Assembly: GCF_030348945.1 (NCBI RefSeq)
Contig: NZ_JAUCEN010000002.1
Location: 4,960,001 to 5,024,000, forward strand
Origin: Peribacillus sp. ACCC06369
GTDB taxonomy: Bacteria > Bacillota > Bacilli > Bacillales > DSM-1321
Direction: 5' to 3'
DNA length: 64,000 nucleotides
Part shown: piece by piece, positions 20,736 through 30,213 of the stretch
How the letters are laid out: each line of letters begins with the position of its first letter
How positions within the stretch are numbered: position 1 is the stretch's first letter
Position numbers and translations under genes: made by a program
The notes under the pieces: generated by a model
What the model saw: only the letters and a program-made list of their open reading frames with translations
Told to the model about the DNA's origin: nothing
The model's database searches: none

Positions 20736-21572
20736 TTATTTATCCGCCGGTACAACTGCACCTTTGTATTCTTTAAGGATGAAATCTTGAATTTCTTTAG
20801 AATGCAATACTTCTACAAGCGCTTTGATTGCTTCTTTGTTTTCGTCACCTTTGTTTACAGCGATGACATTCACGTATGGTGATTCAGAATCTTCAATGGC
20901 GATTGAATCTTCAATCGGATTCAAACCTGCATCGATCGCATAGTTGGAGTTGATCAAAACAGCATCGCCTTCGCCGCTCTCATAAATTTTAGGAAGCAGA
21001 GCCGCTTCATAATCAGAATCGAATTTAAGGTTTTTCTTATTTTCAACGATGTCTTTAGTTGTAGCTGTCGTTTTATCGATTCCCTCTTTCAAAGTGATCA
21101 GGCCATTCTTTTCCAAAAGGGATAAAGCACGCCCATGATCAGCGACAGAGCTGCTTAAAATGATCGTTGCCCCATCAGGAAGTTTTTCGATGGTTTTATA
21201 TTTTTGTGAGTATAGAGCTATTGGCTCGATATGGATTCCGCCTGCATTAACGAAATCATATCCGTTTTCTTTAATTTGTGATTCTAAATAAGGAATGTGC
21301 TGAAAATAGTTAGCATCCAATTCCTTATCGTTTAAAGCCTTATTTGGTAACACATAGTCCTGGAATGTTTCGATTTCCAATTCGATTCCTTTTTCTTCAA
21401 GAAGCGGCTTAGCTTCCTCAAGGATTTCAGCATGCGGAACATTGGATGCCCCTACAACTAATTTCTTCGATTCTTTTTCCGTTTCACTGCCGCCTTTATC
21501 CTTTTCACTTCCACAAGCAGCTAAAGCGATGGATAACACTAAAATCAATGCAAATCCTAAAAACTTTTTCAT
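20736..21572 (-). CDS. metQ: Methionine ABC transporter substrate-binding lipoprotein
   Basis: The extracellular binding component of a D/L-methionine importer, 278 aa. The lipobox ALAAC places lipidated Cys20 at the end of the signal peptide. The NlpA fold is shown by VGASNVPHAEIL, LEIETFQDYVLPNKAL, ANYFQHIPYLE and ALLINSNYAIDAGLNP-type motifs. ATG 21572 is 9 nt after AAAGGGAG; ATG 21581 is too close to it. It is the third gene of metNPQ, behind a SAM riboswitch. Confidence 0.96.
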   Translation of the reverse strand: MKKFLGFALILVLSIALAACGSEKDKGGSETEKESKKLVVGASNVPHAEILEEAKPLLEEKGIELEIETFQDYVLPNKALNDKELDANYFQHIPYLESQIKENGYDFVNAGGIHIEPIALYSQKYKTIEKLPDGATIILSSSVADHGRALSLLEKNGLITLKEGIDKTTATTKDIVENKKNLKFDSDYEAALLPKIYESGEGDAVLINSNYAIDAGLNPIEDSIAIEDSESPYVNVIAVNKGDENKEAIKALVEVLHSKEIQDFILKEYKGAVVPADK

Positions 21573-21587
21573 CCTTTTCATCTCCCT

Positions 21588-22256
21588 TTATCTTTTATCC
21601 AATTTAGATGTAATCACATCTCCAATAATTTGAATTATGAAGACGATAATTAGAATAACGATAGTCGCTACAAGCGTAACGTCATTTTGATTTCTTTGAT
21701 AGCCCTCCAGATAGGCAAGATTACCAAGTCCGCCTGCGCCAATGACCCCGGCCATTGCGGTATATCCAACCAATGCAATCGATGTTACCGTAATCCCGGA
21801 AATAAGGGCAGGCATCGACTCCGGAAGAAGGACCTTCCAAATGATCGTGCTCGTTTTTGCCCCCATCGATTTAGCGGCTTCAATTACACCTTTATCGATT
21901 TCACGGAGGCCGATTTCAACCATACGTGCATAAAATGGTGCCGCACCGATAATAAGTGCCGGCAGTGCAGCGTTCTCTCCAATCATGGAACCGACAAGCG
22001 CTTTAGTGAAAGGAATGAGCAGCACGATCAAAATAAGAAATGGAATGGATCGGAATATATTAACCACAGCACTGATGACCGCGTTGATTGCCCGGTTTTC
22101 CCACATATTCCCCTTCCCTGTCAAGAACAGGATTAATCCTAATAATATGCCTATAAAAAAGGTTGCCACTACAGAGATACTTGTCATATAAAGCGTTTCT
22201 TTCGTTGCTTCAATAATGTCTTCCCAATCAACATTCGGCAATAATTCTTCAAGCAT
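21588..22256 (-). CDS. metP: Methionine ABC transporter permease
   Basis: A 222-aa integral membrane protein with five or six hydrophobic segments. The EAA loop contacting MetN reads EAAKSMGAKTSTIIWKVLLPES. This is the MetI/MetP family, and it forms the membrane channel of the methionine importer. It overlaps the end of metN by 8 nt, implying coupled translation, and its stop lies 15 nt before the metQ start. Confidence 0.96.
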   Translation of the reverse strand: MLEELLPNVDWEDIIEATKETLYMTSISVVATFFIGILLGLILFLTGKGNMWENRAINAVISAVVNIFRSIPFLILIVLLIPFTKALVGSMIGENAALPALIIGAAPFYARMVEIGLREIDKGVIEAAKSMGAKTSTIIWKVLLPESMPALISGITVTSIALVGYTAMAGVIGAGGLGNLAYLEGYQRNQNDVTLVATIVILIIVFIIQIIGDVITSKLDKR

Positions 22257-23283
22257 GAGTAATCACCTCCACGCCTACCTGCTGTGCTTTAATGAATTCG
22301 ATTGCGCGGAGCATTTCATCCTCTTTGCCATCAAGATGGATAAACAACGTTCCATATGAACCGCTTCTGGTTTGCGATATTTTACCTTGAACGATATTGA
22401 CATCCAACTCGAAGTTACGTACGAGCTTAGTGATCAACGGGCTTTCTGCATGATCACCTACAAAAGTCAATTGAATCACTTTGCCTGCAGGAAAGCGTTC
22501 GAGCAGATGGTCCATCGTTTCTTTCGTTTCTTCTGGTTCCGTCACCTGTTGCACGAAACGCTTCGTCATTTGTTCTTTAGGATTCTTGAAAACATCCAGG
22601 ACAGGTCCCTGTTCAACAACTTGCCCGCTTTCCATCACAGCCACACGATGACAGATTTTACGTATTACATGCATTTCATGTGTTATCAAGACAATCGTCA
22701 ACCCAAGACGCTGATTGATGTCAACAAGCAATTCGAGTATAGAGTCGGTAGTCTGTGGATCCAAGGCAGAAGTCGCTTCATCACACAGCAGCACTTTAGG
22801 ATCATTCGCTAGAGCCCTGGCTATTCCCACCCGTTGCTTTTGCCCTCCGCTTAATTGCGAAGGATAGGCCTTTTCTCTGCCTTCCAGTCCGACTAACTTG
22901 ATCAATTCGTTCACACGTTTGGTGCGTTCAAATTTTGAAACTCCTGCAATTTCCAACGGGAAGGATATATTTTCCTGAACGGTCCTGGACCATAATAGAT
23001 TGAAATGTTGGAAAATCATGCTGATTTCTTGACGGGCCTTACGAAGCTGAGCACCTTTAATTTTTGAAATTTCCTTCTCAGCCACCACAACGGATCCTTC
23101 TGTCGGTGTTTCCAATCCATTGAGCATCCTGATCAAAGTACTTTTCCCCGCTCCACTATAACCAATAATACCGAAAATCTCGCCTTTATTTATTTCAACA
23201 TTCACATTATTTACAGCCTTGATCGTCTCACTGCTTCCTTTTCCTGTTCGGAACAGCTTACTGACTTTTGTCAATGTAATCAT
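22249..23283 (-). CDS. metN: Methionine ABC transporter ATP-binding protein
   Basis: The 344-aa ATPase of the methionine importer. Walker A GYSGAGKST, signature LSGGQKQRVGIA, Walker B KVLLCDEATSALDP and switch His in LITHEMHV are present. The C-terminal 90 residues form the NIL domain that binds methionine and causes trans-inhibition in homologues. It is the first gene after the SAM riboswitch and starts with ATG 23283 behind AGAGGTGAGG. Confidence 0.97.
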   Translation of the reverse strand: MITLTKVSKLFRTGKGSSETIKAVNNVNVEINKGEIFGIIGYSGAGKSTLIRMLNGLETPTEGSVVVAEKEISKIKGAQLRKARQEISMIFQHFNLLWSRTVQENISFPLEIAGVSKFERTKRVNELIKLVGLEGREKAYPSQLSGGQKQRVGIARALANDPKVLLCDEATSALDPQTTDSILELLVDINQRLGLTIVLITHEMHVIRKICHRVAVMESGQVVEQGPVLDVFKNPKEQMTKRFVQQVTEPEETKETMDHLLERFPAGKVIQLTFVGDHAESPLITKLVRNFELDVNIVQGKISQTRSGSYGTLFIHLDGKEDEMLRAIEFIKAQQVGVEVITHA

Positions 23284-23398
23284 TAATCCTCACCTCTTTT
23301 ATCCAATAAAACCTATGAACTTAGTTAATTTCTCTACATTATTATCTGTTTCCCCTACCAATTTTGCAGTTCATGCAAAGGTTTTTCCTACTGAAATA

Positions 23399-23432
23399 GA
23401 AAAAACCTTTCTGCATGAGCAGAAAGGCAGGT
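23399..23432 (-). terminator. SAM-riboswitch terminator of metNPQ
   Basis: A perfect 9-bp stem CCTTTCTGC / GCAGAAAGG with a TCAT loop and a T-run on the minus strand, directly downstream of the S-box aptamer. It should form when SAM is bound. Confidence 0.9.
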
Positions 23433-23447
23433 GAAGAAACAGGCCTT

Positions 23448-23560
23448 CCTCTCATCTTCCAAAGTGATTAAACTTTGTGTGAATTGGCACCTTTCCAAGG
23501 AAATCTCCTTGTCGGTTGCCGGGTTTCATCGGGCACATCCCTCCACCTCTCTTGATAAGA
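23448..23560 (-). ncRNA. SAM (S-box) riboswitch upstream of metNPQ
   Basis: The minus strand has the S-box order: CTTATCAAGAGAGGTGGAGG, then GCCCGATGAAACCCGGCAACC, GGTGCCAATTC and finally GATGAGAGG. These form P1, the kink-turn/P2 region and P4 of the SAM-I class. It lies 165 nt upstream of metN with an intrinsic terminator between. High SAM should stop transcription of the importer genes. Confidence 0.95.
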
Positions 23561-23679
23561 GCTAATATATAGAATATTTGTACATCATTAAGTTCTTTAG
23601 TATGTTGAAATTTTATCATAGATAAAAAAGGAGCGCAATGTATAATATTTCTAGTTTAAGAATGCCCAGGACTTTTTGC

Positions 23680-24990
23680 TTAAACCGTTTTAGAAGTCAA
23701 GGAGACGATATTCGTCGCTTTTTCAATTGCCTGCTCCAAATCTTCTATTAAATCCTCTACATTTTCAATCCCAATGGATAAACGGACTTGATCAGCACGC
23801 ACACCCGCTTTCGCCAGACCTGCATCATTCAATTGCTGATGGGTCGTACTGGCAGGGTGGATGATCAAACTCTTCGCATCCCCTACATTCGCTACATGGG
23901 ACCATAATTCCACCGAATTGATAAGTTTCGCCCCGGCTTCGCGGTCTCCCTTAATTCCAAAAGTCACAACGGATCCTGCTCCCTTGGGCAAATATTTATC
24001 CGCAAGGGCTTTATCGGGATGATCCTCATTAGAAGGATGCGAAACCCAAGTCACGGCCAGGTGATTTTTCAAATATTGAAGTACAGACTTCGTGTTCGAA
24101 AGATGCTCTTTCATCCTTACATGCAGCGTTTCAAGTCCAAGCGTAAACTGGAATGCGCTTTGGGCACTTAGCGCAGGGCCTAAATCACGAAGTAACTGCA
24201 CTCGGGCTTTCGTTATAAAAGCGGCTGGTCCAACTGCCTCGGCGTATACCAGACCGTCGTAACTTGGATCAGGCTCCGTAAAGCCAGGGTAGTTTGGCGA
24301 GTTCCAATCGAACTTCCCTCCATCCACGATGACACCGCCTAAAGTGGTTCCATTTCCCAGAAGCCATTTTGTAGCGGAATGGATGACAATATCCGCTCCA
24401 AAATCAATTGGTCTGCATAGATACGGTGTAGCGAAGGTATTATCAATGATTAAAGGTATCCCGGCATTGTGGGCAATGTCAGCTACCGCTTCGATATCAA
24501 GGACCCTCAAACTTGGATTTCCGATTGTTTCGGCAAATATGGCTTTAGTTCTTGGCGTTATCGCCCTTTTGAAATTTTCAGGGTCATCAGGAGAAACGAA
24601 CTTCACTTTAATCCCATATTTCGGAAGAGTGTTTTCAAAAAGATTATACGTACCGCCATATAAAGTGGAGGCTGAAACGATCTCATCCCCTGCACCGGCA
24701 ATATTCAGGATTGACAGTGAGATGGCAGCCATTCCGCTTGCTGTTGCCAATCCGCCGATACCGCCTTCCAATAAGGCCATTCTTTCCTCAAAAACGCTGA
24801 CCGTGGGATTATGTAGTCGTGTATATATATAGCCATTCTCCTTTAAGCCAAATAAATTCGCTGCATGGTCAGTGTCTTTGAACAAGTATGCATTGCTTTG
24901 GTAGATAGGGACTGCACGTGCACCTGTTTCATCAGCTTGCAGACCGCCATGAACACTCAATGTTTCGAAACGCAACTTTTTCTCTGACAT
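23680..24990 (-). CDS. metY: O-acetylhomoserine sulfhydrylase
   Basis: A PLP enzyme of 436 aa that makes homocysteine from O-acetylhomoserine and sulfide. The N-terminal FETLSVHGG, the IYTRLHNPTVSVFEERMA segment, the PLP-lysine motif HSATKWLLGNGTTLGG and the C-terminal RLSIGIENVEDLIEDL are typical. The length fits the OAH sulfhydrylase group rather than the shorter (about 380-aa) cystathionine synthases, so I prefer MetY. It has its own S-box leader and lies next to the methionine importer, giving a SAM-controlled methionine locus. Confidence 0.92.
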   Translation of the reverse strand: MSEKKLRFETLSVHGGLQADETGARAVPIYQSNAYLFKDTDHAANLFGLKENGYIYTRLHNPTVSVFEERMALLEGGIGGLATASGMAAISLSILNIAGAGDEIVSASTLYGGTYNLFENTLPKYGIKVKFVSPDDPENFKRAITPRTKAIFAETIGNPSLRVLDIEAVADIAHNAGIPLIIDNTFATPYLCRPIDFGADIVIHSATKWLLGNGTTLGGVIVDGGKFDWNSPNYPGFTEPDPSYDGLVYAEAVGPAAFITKARVQLLRDLGPALSAQSAFQFTLGLETLHVRMKEHLSNTKSVLQYLKNHLAVTWVSHPSNEDHPDKALADKYLPKGAGSVVTFGIKGDREAGAKLINSVELWSHVANVGDAKSLIIHPASTTHQQLNDAGLAKAGVRADQVRLSIGIENVEDLIEDLEQAIEKATNIVSLTSKTV

Positions 24991-25052
24991 ATACTATTTC
25001 TCCTCTTTCTCTATGGATTTAGTAGGAATTATATTGAAACCGGGCCTTTCAA

Positions 25053-25085
25053 AACAAAAAAACCACTTCCACAAGAAGAGGTTTT
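25053..25085 (-). terminator. SAM-riboswitch terminator of metY
   Basis: On the minus strand, AACCTCTTC pairs with GGAAGTGGTT around a TTG/T loop with one mismatch, followed by seven T. It lies between the aptamer and the metY start. Confidence 0.85.
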
Positions 25086-25092
25086 AAAAACG

Positions 25093-25198
25093 CACCTCAT
25101 CTTTTCAGAGCTAACACTCTGCTGGAATTAGCACCGTATATAAATTTATACCGGTTGCCGGGCTTCGTCGGGCCAGTCCCTCCGCCACTCTTGATAAG
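25093..25198 (-). ncRNA. SAM (S-box) riboswitch upstream of metY
   Basis: The minus strand shows CTTATCAAGAGTGGCGGAGG, GCCCGACGAAGCCCGGCAACC, GGTGCTAATTCC and GATGAGGTG in S-box order. It is the second SAM-I riboswitch in the window; P3 differs from the first (GGTATA / TATACC-type arms). The downstream terminator is listed separately. Confidence 0.95.
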
Positions 25199-25315
25199 AA
25201 CTATTAAATTCAGGATGCTTTCTTAATACAAAATATAACATTTTAGAATGAATCAGTCAATGAATTGTTAGAATATTCTTTGTTCAATTCCAATTTGACC
25301 GCCACTTGTCCACAA

Positions 25316-25346
25316 CTAAAAAAACCAATCCGTTTCTGATTGGTTT
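25316..25346 (-). terminator. Terminator after yusE
   Basis: The stem AACCAATC / GATTGGTT with an 8-nt loop is followed by TTTTTTAG on the minus strand, right after the yusE stop codon. Confidence 0.85.
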
Positions 25347-25347
25347 T

Positions 25348-25659
25348 TCAGCTGATTTCCTTAAGCAATCCATATAAATAAGGAACGGATTGAAAGGCAT
25401 ATATTTTTCTGTGCAGCTGCCCTTTTTTGAAAAACAATAAACACGGGACACTTTCAATTTCATATGATTCGGCAATAGCTTGAACATAATTCATATTCAT
25501 TTTACCTGCCTTCAGTTCCGGGAAAAGTTCCATGGATATCGTCAGCATCTTGGAAGCCACCTGACAGGTGCCGCATAATGGCGTATATAAATATAAGCAA
25601 AATGTTTCCCCTTGTTCAACGGCAAGCTTACACTCTTCTTCTTTCCATTCCTGAATCAA
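25348..25659 (-). CDS. yusE: Thioredoxin-like protein YusE
   Basis: A 103-aa single-domain thioredoxin-fold protein. The active-site motif TPLCGTCQ places the redox pair at Cys29 and Cys32. The cis-Pro segment is ESVPCLLFFKKG. It lacks a signal peptide, so it is cytoplasmic. The substrate is unknown. The gene abuts yusF, whose stop codon immediately precedes the yusE start, so the two are coupled. The order yusF-yusE downstream of gcvH agrees with B. subtilis. Confidence 0.92.
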   Translation of the reverse strand: MIQEWKEEECKLAVEQGETFCLYLYTPLCGTCQVASKMLTISMELFPELKAGKMNMNYVQAIAESYEIESVPCLLFFKKGQLHRKIYAFQSVPYLYGLLKEIS

Positions 25660-26025
25660 TTAGTCGTTCACCCTTTGACTTAAAAATTTCATTTTAACAT
25701 TCATATTGGCAGATAAAAGCACAGTTGCGATATGATGTTCAGGTGAGCTCTCCACTTCTTTGTACATTTTATTAATATACAGGTGGTTCGCTTCCGGCAT
25801 TTCCCTTCGGAATTGCTTCCGGAGCTTTTCTCCTGATTCATCTGCGTCAAAAAGGAGATAAACATCACGGTCCATCAATTCATCCACCAATTCATCAAGC
25901 TTAGTTAATGATATGGTCCCATTCGTACATCTAATTTCCACATCTTCATTTAAAACGGAGGCAACTTTTCTTCTATCGGAACTGCCTTCTACAATGATCA
26001 CTTTATCGAATTCGCCCCATTCCAT
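25660..26025 (-). CDS. yusF: Toprim domain protein YusF
   Basis: A small (121 aa) stand-alone Toprim-domain protein. The acidic site is formed by VIIVEGSSDRR near the N-terminus and LLFDADESGEKLRKQFR in the middle. It resembles the Toprim fold of RNase M5 and primases. Its nucleic-acid substrate is unknown. The ATG at 26025 with GGAG 7 nt upstream is preferred over an in-frame GTG at 26043. Confidence 0.9.
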   Translation of the reverse strand: MEWGEFDKVIIVEGSSDRRKVASVLNEDVEIRCTNGTISLTKLDELVDELMDRDVYLLFDADESGEKLRKQFRREMPEANHLYINKMYKEVESSPEHHIATVLLSANMNVKMKFLSQRVND

Positions 26026-26079
26026 GTCATCACTCCATCTCACGAATTATGTGCGCAACTGCGATTGTACAAAATGAAA

Positions 26080-26108
26080 AAGAGAGCAGGCCTTTTCAGT
26101 CCCCCCTC
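26080..26108 (-). terminator. Possible terminator after gcvH
   Basis: On the minus strand, GAGAG and CTCTC arms enclose a G/C-rich loop and are followed by TTTTT. The stem is short and the call is weak. Confidence 0.4.
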
Positions 26109-26118
26109 TCCTTCGTTT

Positions 26119-26502
26119 TTAACCGTTAATCAAACTCTCATATTCTTCAGCGCTCATCAGGTTTTCAATATCACTGCTATTTGATGGTTCCAGCACGATC
26201 ATCCATGCTTTTTCAAAAGGAGATTCATTTACATATTCAGGGTTGTCACTTAAGTCTTCGTTTACTTCCACAACCTTGCCACTGATAGGAGCATACAGCT
26301 CAGAAACGGTCTTAACGGATTCAACACTTCCAAATGGTTCGTTCGCTTTCAGTTCATCCCCGATTTCTGGAAGCTCAACGAAGACGATGTCCCCAAGCTC
26401 GGACTGGGCAAAAGCTGTAATTCCAATGCGCACTGTTCCATCTTCGGTTTTGACCCATTCATGTTCTTTAGTGTAACGAAGTTCTTTTGGTGTTGTTGTC
26501 AT
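26119..26502 (-). CDS. gcvH: Glycine cleavage system H protein
   Basis: The 127-aa lipoyl carrier protein of the glycine cleavage system; in Bacillaceae it also acts as an entry point for lipoate relay to other enzymes. The lipoylated lysine is Lys64 in [12 protein letters not shown]. The hybrid-domain fold is clear from [21 protein letters not shown] and the acidic tail. No other gcv genes are adjacent, the usual Bacillus situation. Start ATG 26502 follows GGAGGG. Confidence 0.97.
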   Translation of the reverse strand: MTTTPKELRYTKEHEWVKTEDGTVRIGITAFAQSELGDIVFVELPEIGDELKANEPFGSVESVKTVSELYAPISGKVVEVNEDLSDNPEYVNESPFEKAWMIVLEPSNSSDIENLMSAEEYESLING

Positions 26503-26597
26503 TATAAACCCTCCATATGTACATCTTATTTTATCTATTCCATTATAAGGTAGATTTATTGTTTAAGTAAGGAATTAACCAAATATTTTGTAAAATT

Positions 26598-26957
26598 TCA
26601 GTTCCAAACCTGTTCGAATTGCTCTTCTTTGAAACCTACCGTCACTTTGGTACCATCCGTAACAATCGGCCTTTTCAGAAGCATGCCATCTGTGGACAAT
26701 ATATCAAGCATCTCTGCTTCAGAAGCTTCTTTCAGCCTATCCTTTAAGCCTAGCTCCCGATATTTTTGACCGCTAGTATTGAAAAACTTCTTCAATTCCA
26801 AATTGCTGATTTTATATAGTTGTTCTATTTCAGTTCGCGAAGGCGGATTTTCCGCTATATGAATCGCTTCATATTGCAGTTCATGATTATCCAGCCACTT
26901 CTTCGCATTACGGCATGTGCCGCATTTTGGGTACCAATATAATGTTAAGCCCATCAT
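26598..26957 (-). CDS. yusI: ArsC/Spx-like protein YusI
   Basis: A 119-aa thioredoxin-fold protein of the ArsC/Spx family. It has the N-terminal CGTC motif (WYPKCGTCRNAKKWL), a Thr-Ser-Gly-Gln segment and the conserved RPIV near residue 93. Unlike Spx it has no clear RNA-polymerase contact signature that I can verify, and it matches YusI in length and place. The role is unknown; possibly a reductase-like protein. Starts ATG 26957 or 26954, behind AGGTGGTG. Confidence 0.9.
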   Translation of the reverse strand: MMGLTLYWYPKCGTCRNAKKWLDNHELQYEAIHIAENPPSRTEIEQLYKISNLELKKFFNTSGQKYRELGLKDRLKEASEAEMLDILSTDGMLLKRPIVTDGTKVTVGFKEEQFEQVWN

Positions 26958-27046
26958 TTCACCACCTATCAATAGAATACCCGTTTTCACCACGCAATAC
27001 AACGAAATGTCTTTTGAATTTCCATTGCTATTTCATCAAAGGAAAT

Positions 27047-27077
27047 AAAGGGAATGCCTTTACGGGCATTCCCTTTA
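27047..27077 (-). terminator. Terminator of the fadNAE operon
   Basis: Perfect 12-bp stem AAAGGGAATGCC / GGCATTCCCTTT with a 6-nt loop, 20 bp after the fadE stop codon. The T-tail is weak. Confidence 0.65.
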
Positions 27078-27095
27078 CAGATTCTGATTCATTGC

Positions 27096-28883
27096 TTAAA
27101 GTGCATATTTTTCCGTTTCGATTACCTTAACGGAAGCTTCACGTTTTTTCGCAATGACATTGATTGGATTGTGTCTTGTCAGCTTGCGAAGTGAAGAAAG
27201 CATGATGCGAAGGGTATCGCCTGTTTCCACCGCAATTAACGTTTCCTTTGCATGCTGTTCTATTTCATTGAAAGCTTCCTGAACGAAAATTTCCGTGTAA
27301 AGCACTTTTTGTTTGTTCTTCTCCAGCCCTGTAGCCGCAATTGCTTTTTCCGTACGTAATACCACGGATTCAGCTGCATATGCAAGGGATGCTATATCAG
27401 CAATATTGGAGAGGATTTCTTGTTCTTGATCAAGCTTATTGCCGTATTTCTGTGCAGCAAGGCCAGCTGCCAAAATACCGATTTTCTTAGCGTTTCTAAC
27501 AAGCATTTTTTCTTGTGCCAATGGCTCATCGCCAGGCTCTTCCGGCATCATCATCATTAATTCCTCTTGCAGGCCTTGAGCCTTTTGAAGAAGCGGCAAT
27601 TCCCCTTTAAGTGCTTTCTTCAGGAAAGTTCCCGGTACAAGCAATCGGTTGATTTCATTTGTACCTTCAAAAATCCGGTTAATACGGGAATCACGATATG
27701 CTTTTTCAATTTCATACTCCTGCATGAAACCATAACCGCCATGAAGCTGTACGCCTTCGTCCGTAACATAATCCAATACTTCGGAAGCGAAGAATTTATT
27801 CAATGAACACTCAATTGCATATTCAGCGATTGCAGCTGCCATTGATTTACCATCTTTTACTTGCTCATCCGTCAATTTGCTTTGCCTTTGATCATAAAGG
27901 CCAACAGTACGGTATACAGAGCTTTCTGCTGCATAAATTTTAGACGCCATTGTGGCAAGTTTTTCTTTCGTCAAGTTAAAATCGGAAATTTTCGTTTTGA
28001 ACTGTTGGCGTTGATTCGTATAAGCAGCTGTAATCTCAAGGGCACGTTTAGATCCGCCGACAGCACCCACGCCTAATTTATAACGGCCAATATTCAGGAT
28101 ATTGAAAGCAATGACATGCCCTTTTCCGGCTACACCCAAAAGGTTTTCGACAGGTACATGAACATCTTCGAGGATTAATGTACGTGTAGATGAGCTTTTG
28201 ATGCCCATTTTCTTCTCTTCAGCACCAGTCGATACACCTTCATAATCACGCTCTACAATGAAAGCAGAGAATTGTTCGCCGTCGATTTTGGCGTATACAC
28301 AGAAGACATCTGCAAAACCTGCATTTGTAATCCATTGTTTTTCACCATTTAAAATATAGTGTGTTCCTTCAGCATTCAATTTCGCCGTCGTTTTTGCCCC
28401 CAAAGCATCTGAACCTGAGCTGGGTTCCGTTAAGGCATACGCAGCAATTTTCTCACCCGTTGCCAGTAAAGGGAGATATTTTTTCTTTTGTTCTTCATTC
28501 CCGAATAATACGATCGGCAAAGATCCGATACCTACGTGTGCACCATGCGTAATTCCGAAGCCGCCTGCAAGTGCCATTTTTTCTGTAATTAATGCCGAAC
28601 TGATTTTATCAAGACCCAATCCGCTGTATTCCTCAGGAACGTCTGCACCAAGTAAACCGATTTCACCTGCATGCTTCAGTAATTTTACAGAACGGTCGAA
28701 TTCATGGTTTTCTAAATGTTCAACCTGCGGCAGAATTTCATTCACCACGAAATCCTCTGAAGTTTTGGCAATCATTTTATGCTCTTCGGAATAATCTTCC
28801 GGTGTAAACACTTGATCATACGTAATATCTTCTACTAAAAAGGCTCCGCCTTTAATGAGGTTATCTGTTGTTTGATTGGACAT
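27096..28883 (-). CDS. fadE: Long-chain acyl-CoA dehydrogenase FadE
   Basis: The FAD enzyme of the first beta-oxidation step, 595 aa, the length of B. subtilis FadE, including the extra C-terminal domain of about 190 residues beyond a standard acyl-CoA dehydrogenase. AYALTEPSSGSDA and KQWITNAGFADVF mark the flavin/substrate region, and YRDSRINRIFEGTNEINR carries the catalytic region. It is the last gene of fadN-fadA-fadE. Start ATG 28883 follows AGGAGG. Confidence 0.95.
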   Translation of the reverse strand: MSNQTTDNLIKGGAFLVEDITYDQVFTPEDYSEEHKMIAKTSEDFVVNEILPQVEHLENHEFDRSVKLLKHAGEIGLLGADVPEEYSGLGLDKISSALITEKMALAGGFGITHGAHVGIGSLPIVLFGNEEQKKKYLPLLATGEKIAAYALTEPSSGSDALGAKTTAKLNAEGTHYILNGEKQWITNAGFADVFCVYAKIDGEQFSAFIVERDYEGVSTGAEEKKMGIKSSSTRTLILEDVHVPVENLLGVAGKGHVIAFNILNIGRYKLGVGAVGGSKRALEITAAYTNQRQQFKTKISDFNLTKEKLATMASKIYAAESSVYRTVGLYDQRQSKLTDEQVKDGKSMAAAIAEYAIECSLNKFFASEVLDYVTDEGVQLHGGYGFMQEYEIEKAYRDSRINRIFEGTNEINRLLVPGTFLKKALKGELPLLQKAQGLQEELMMMMPEEPGDEPLAQEKMLVRNAKKIGILAAGLAAQKYGNKLDQEQEILSNIADIASLAYAAESVVLRTEKAIAATGLEKNKQKVLYTEIFVQEAFNEIEQHAKETLIAVETGDTLRIMLSSLRKLTRHNPINVIAKKREASVKVIETEKYAL

Positions 28884-28956
28884 GTTTTTTCCTCCTAAGT
28901 GATTAATGAAAGTAAACCTACCGGAAGCATGTTGCCAGCTTCCGGAAGGGATGGAA

Positions 28957-30135
28957 TTACGCTAATAATTCAAATACTCCAGCAGCGCCCATTCCGCCGC
29001 CGATACACATTGTCACAACTCCGAATTGTTGGTTTCTGCGCTTCATTTCATGAAGCAGGCTTAATGTCAATTTTGCTCCTGAACATCCCAGTGGATGGCC
29101 TAAGGCAATGGCTCCGCCATTTACATTGACAATCTCTTCATTCAGCCCCAGCTCACGAATGATTTGAATGGATTGGGAAGCGAAGGCTTCATTCAATTCA
29201 AATAAACCAATATCGGATAACTCAAGGCCTGCTAGTTTCAAAGCTTTAGGAATGGCTGCAATCGGTCCGATCCCCATAATTTCAGGCGGTACCCCCGCTA
29301 CAGCAAAGGAGCGGAACTTACCAATCGCTTTCATCCCCAATGACGAGGCCTTTTCCCCATCCATGACCATGACTGCGGCTGCTCCATCACTCGTTTGTGA
29401 TGAATTCCCTGCTGTTACGGATCCTGTAACAGCGAATGCAGGTCTTAGTTTTTTCAGCACTTCAACAGTCGTACCTGGACGAACGCCCTCATCCTGTGAG
29501 AATGTGAATGATTTTTCCTTTAATTTAAGATCTGGACCCACTGAGCGAAGGGTCACGTCAACCGATACGATTTCATCCGAAAACTTTCCTTCTGCAATGG
29601 CCTTAGCCGCCTTTTGATGACTTCGTACAGAAAATGCATCTTGATCATCACGGGAAATCCCGTATTTTTTTGCAACGGCTTCAGCAGTGTGACCCATACC
29701 CATATAATATTCCGGGGCTGTTTCCGCAAGTTTCGCGTTCGGACGCGTTACATGACCCATCATTGGTAAAAGGCTCATGGATTCCGCTCCTCCTGCAATG
29801 ACTGTATCACTTTGGCCGAGCATGATTCTTTCCGCTCCATAAGCGATACTTTGCAACCCGCTTGAACAATAACGATTTATGGTTATGGCTGGTACTGTAT
29901 AAGGCAACCCTGCCAACGCTCCAATGTTACGCGCCATGTTCAATCCTTGCTCCGCCTCAGGCATTGCACAACCGATAATCAGGTCATCGATGGTTCCTTC
30001 ATAATTCCCTGCACGCTTTAACGTTTCCTTTACAACAAGTGCCCCTAAATCATCAGGACGTACATTAGCTAGAGAACCTTTTTTCGCTCTTCCTACCGGA
30101 GTCCTTGCTCCAGCTACTATTACCGCTTCTTTCAT
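28957..30135 (-). CDS. fadA: Acetyl-CoA C-acyltransferase (thiolase) FadA
   Basis: The 392-aa thiolase performs the final cleavage of beta-oxidation. The nucleophilic Cys is in NRYCSSGLQS, the His in GHPLGCSGAK and the second Cys in MCIGGGMG. AGGNSSQTSDGAAA-type and NEAFASQ segments are typical. It lies 78 bp after fadN and 73 bp before fadE in one leftward operon, with GGGGGATCC upstream of the start. Confidence 0.96.
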   Translation of the reverse strand: MKEAVIVAGARTPVGRAKKGSLANVRPDDLGALVVKETLKRAGNYEGTIDDLIIGCAMPEAEQGLNMARNIGALAGLPYTVPAITINRYCSSGLQSIAYGAERIMLGQSDTVIAGGAESMSLLPMMGHVTRPNAKLAETAPEYYMGMGHTAEAVAKKYGISRDDQDAFSVRSHQKAAKAIAEGKFSDEIVSVDVTLRSVGPDLKLKEKSFTFSQDEGVRPGTTVEVLKKLRPAFAVTGSVTAGNSSQTSDGAAAVMVMDGEKASSLGMKAIGKFRSFAVAGVPPEIMGIGPIAAIPKALKLAGLELSDIGLFELNEAFASQSIQIIRELGLNEEIVNVNGGAIALGHPLGCSGAKLTLSLLHEMKRRNQQFGVVTMCIGGGMGAAGVFELLA

Positions 30136-30213
30136 GAGGATCCCCCTTACTCATTTTTAAGCTATCGATCTATTAATCTTCCTTATCGGTTTGGCCATAT
30201 CTTCATCTAAACA

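Noticed and set aside
21687..22136. A 149-codon plus-strand frame opposite metP
   Set aside because: Fully antisense to a clear permease gene; composition rich in Arg, Cys and His, typical of shadow frames.
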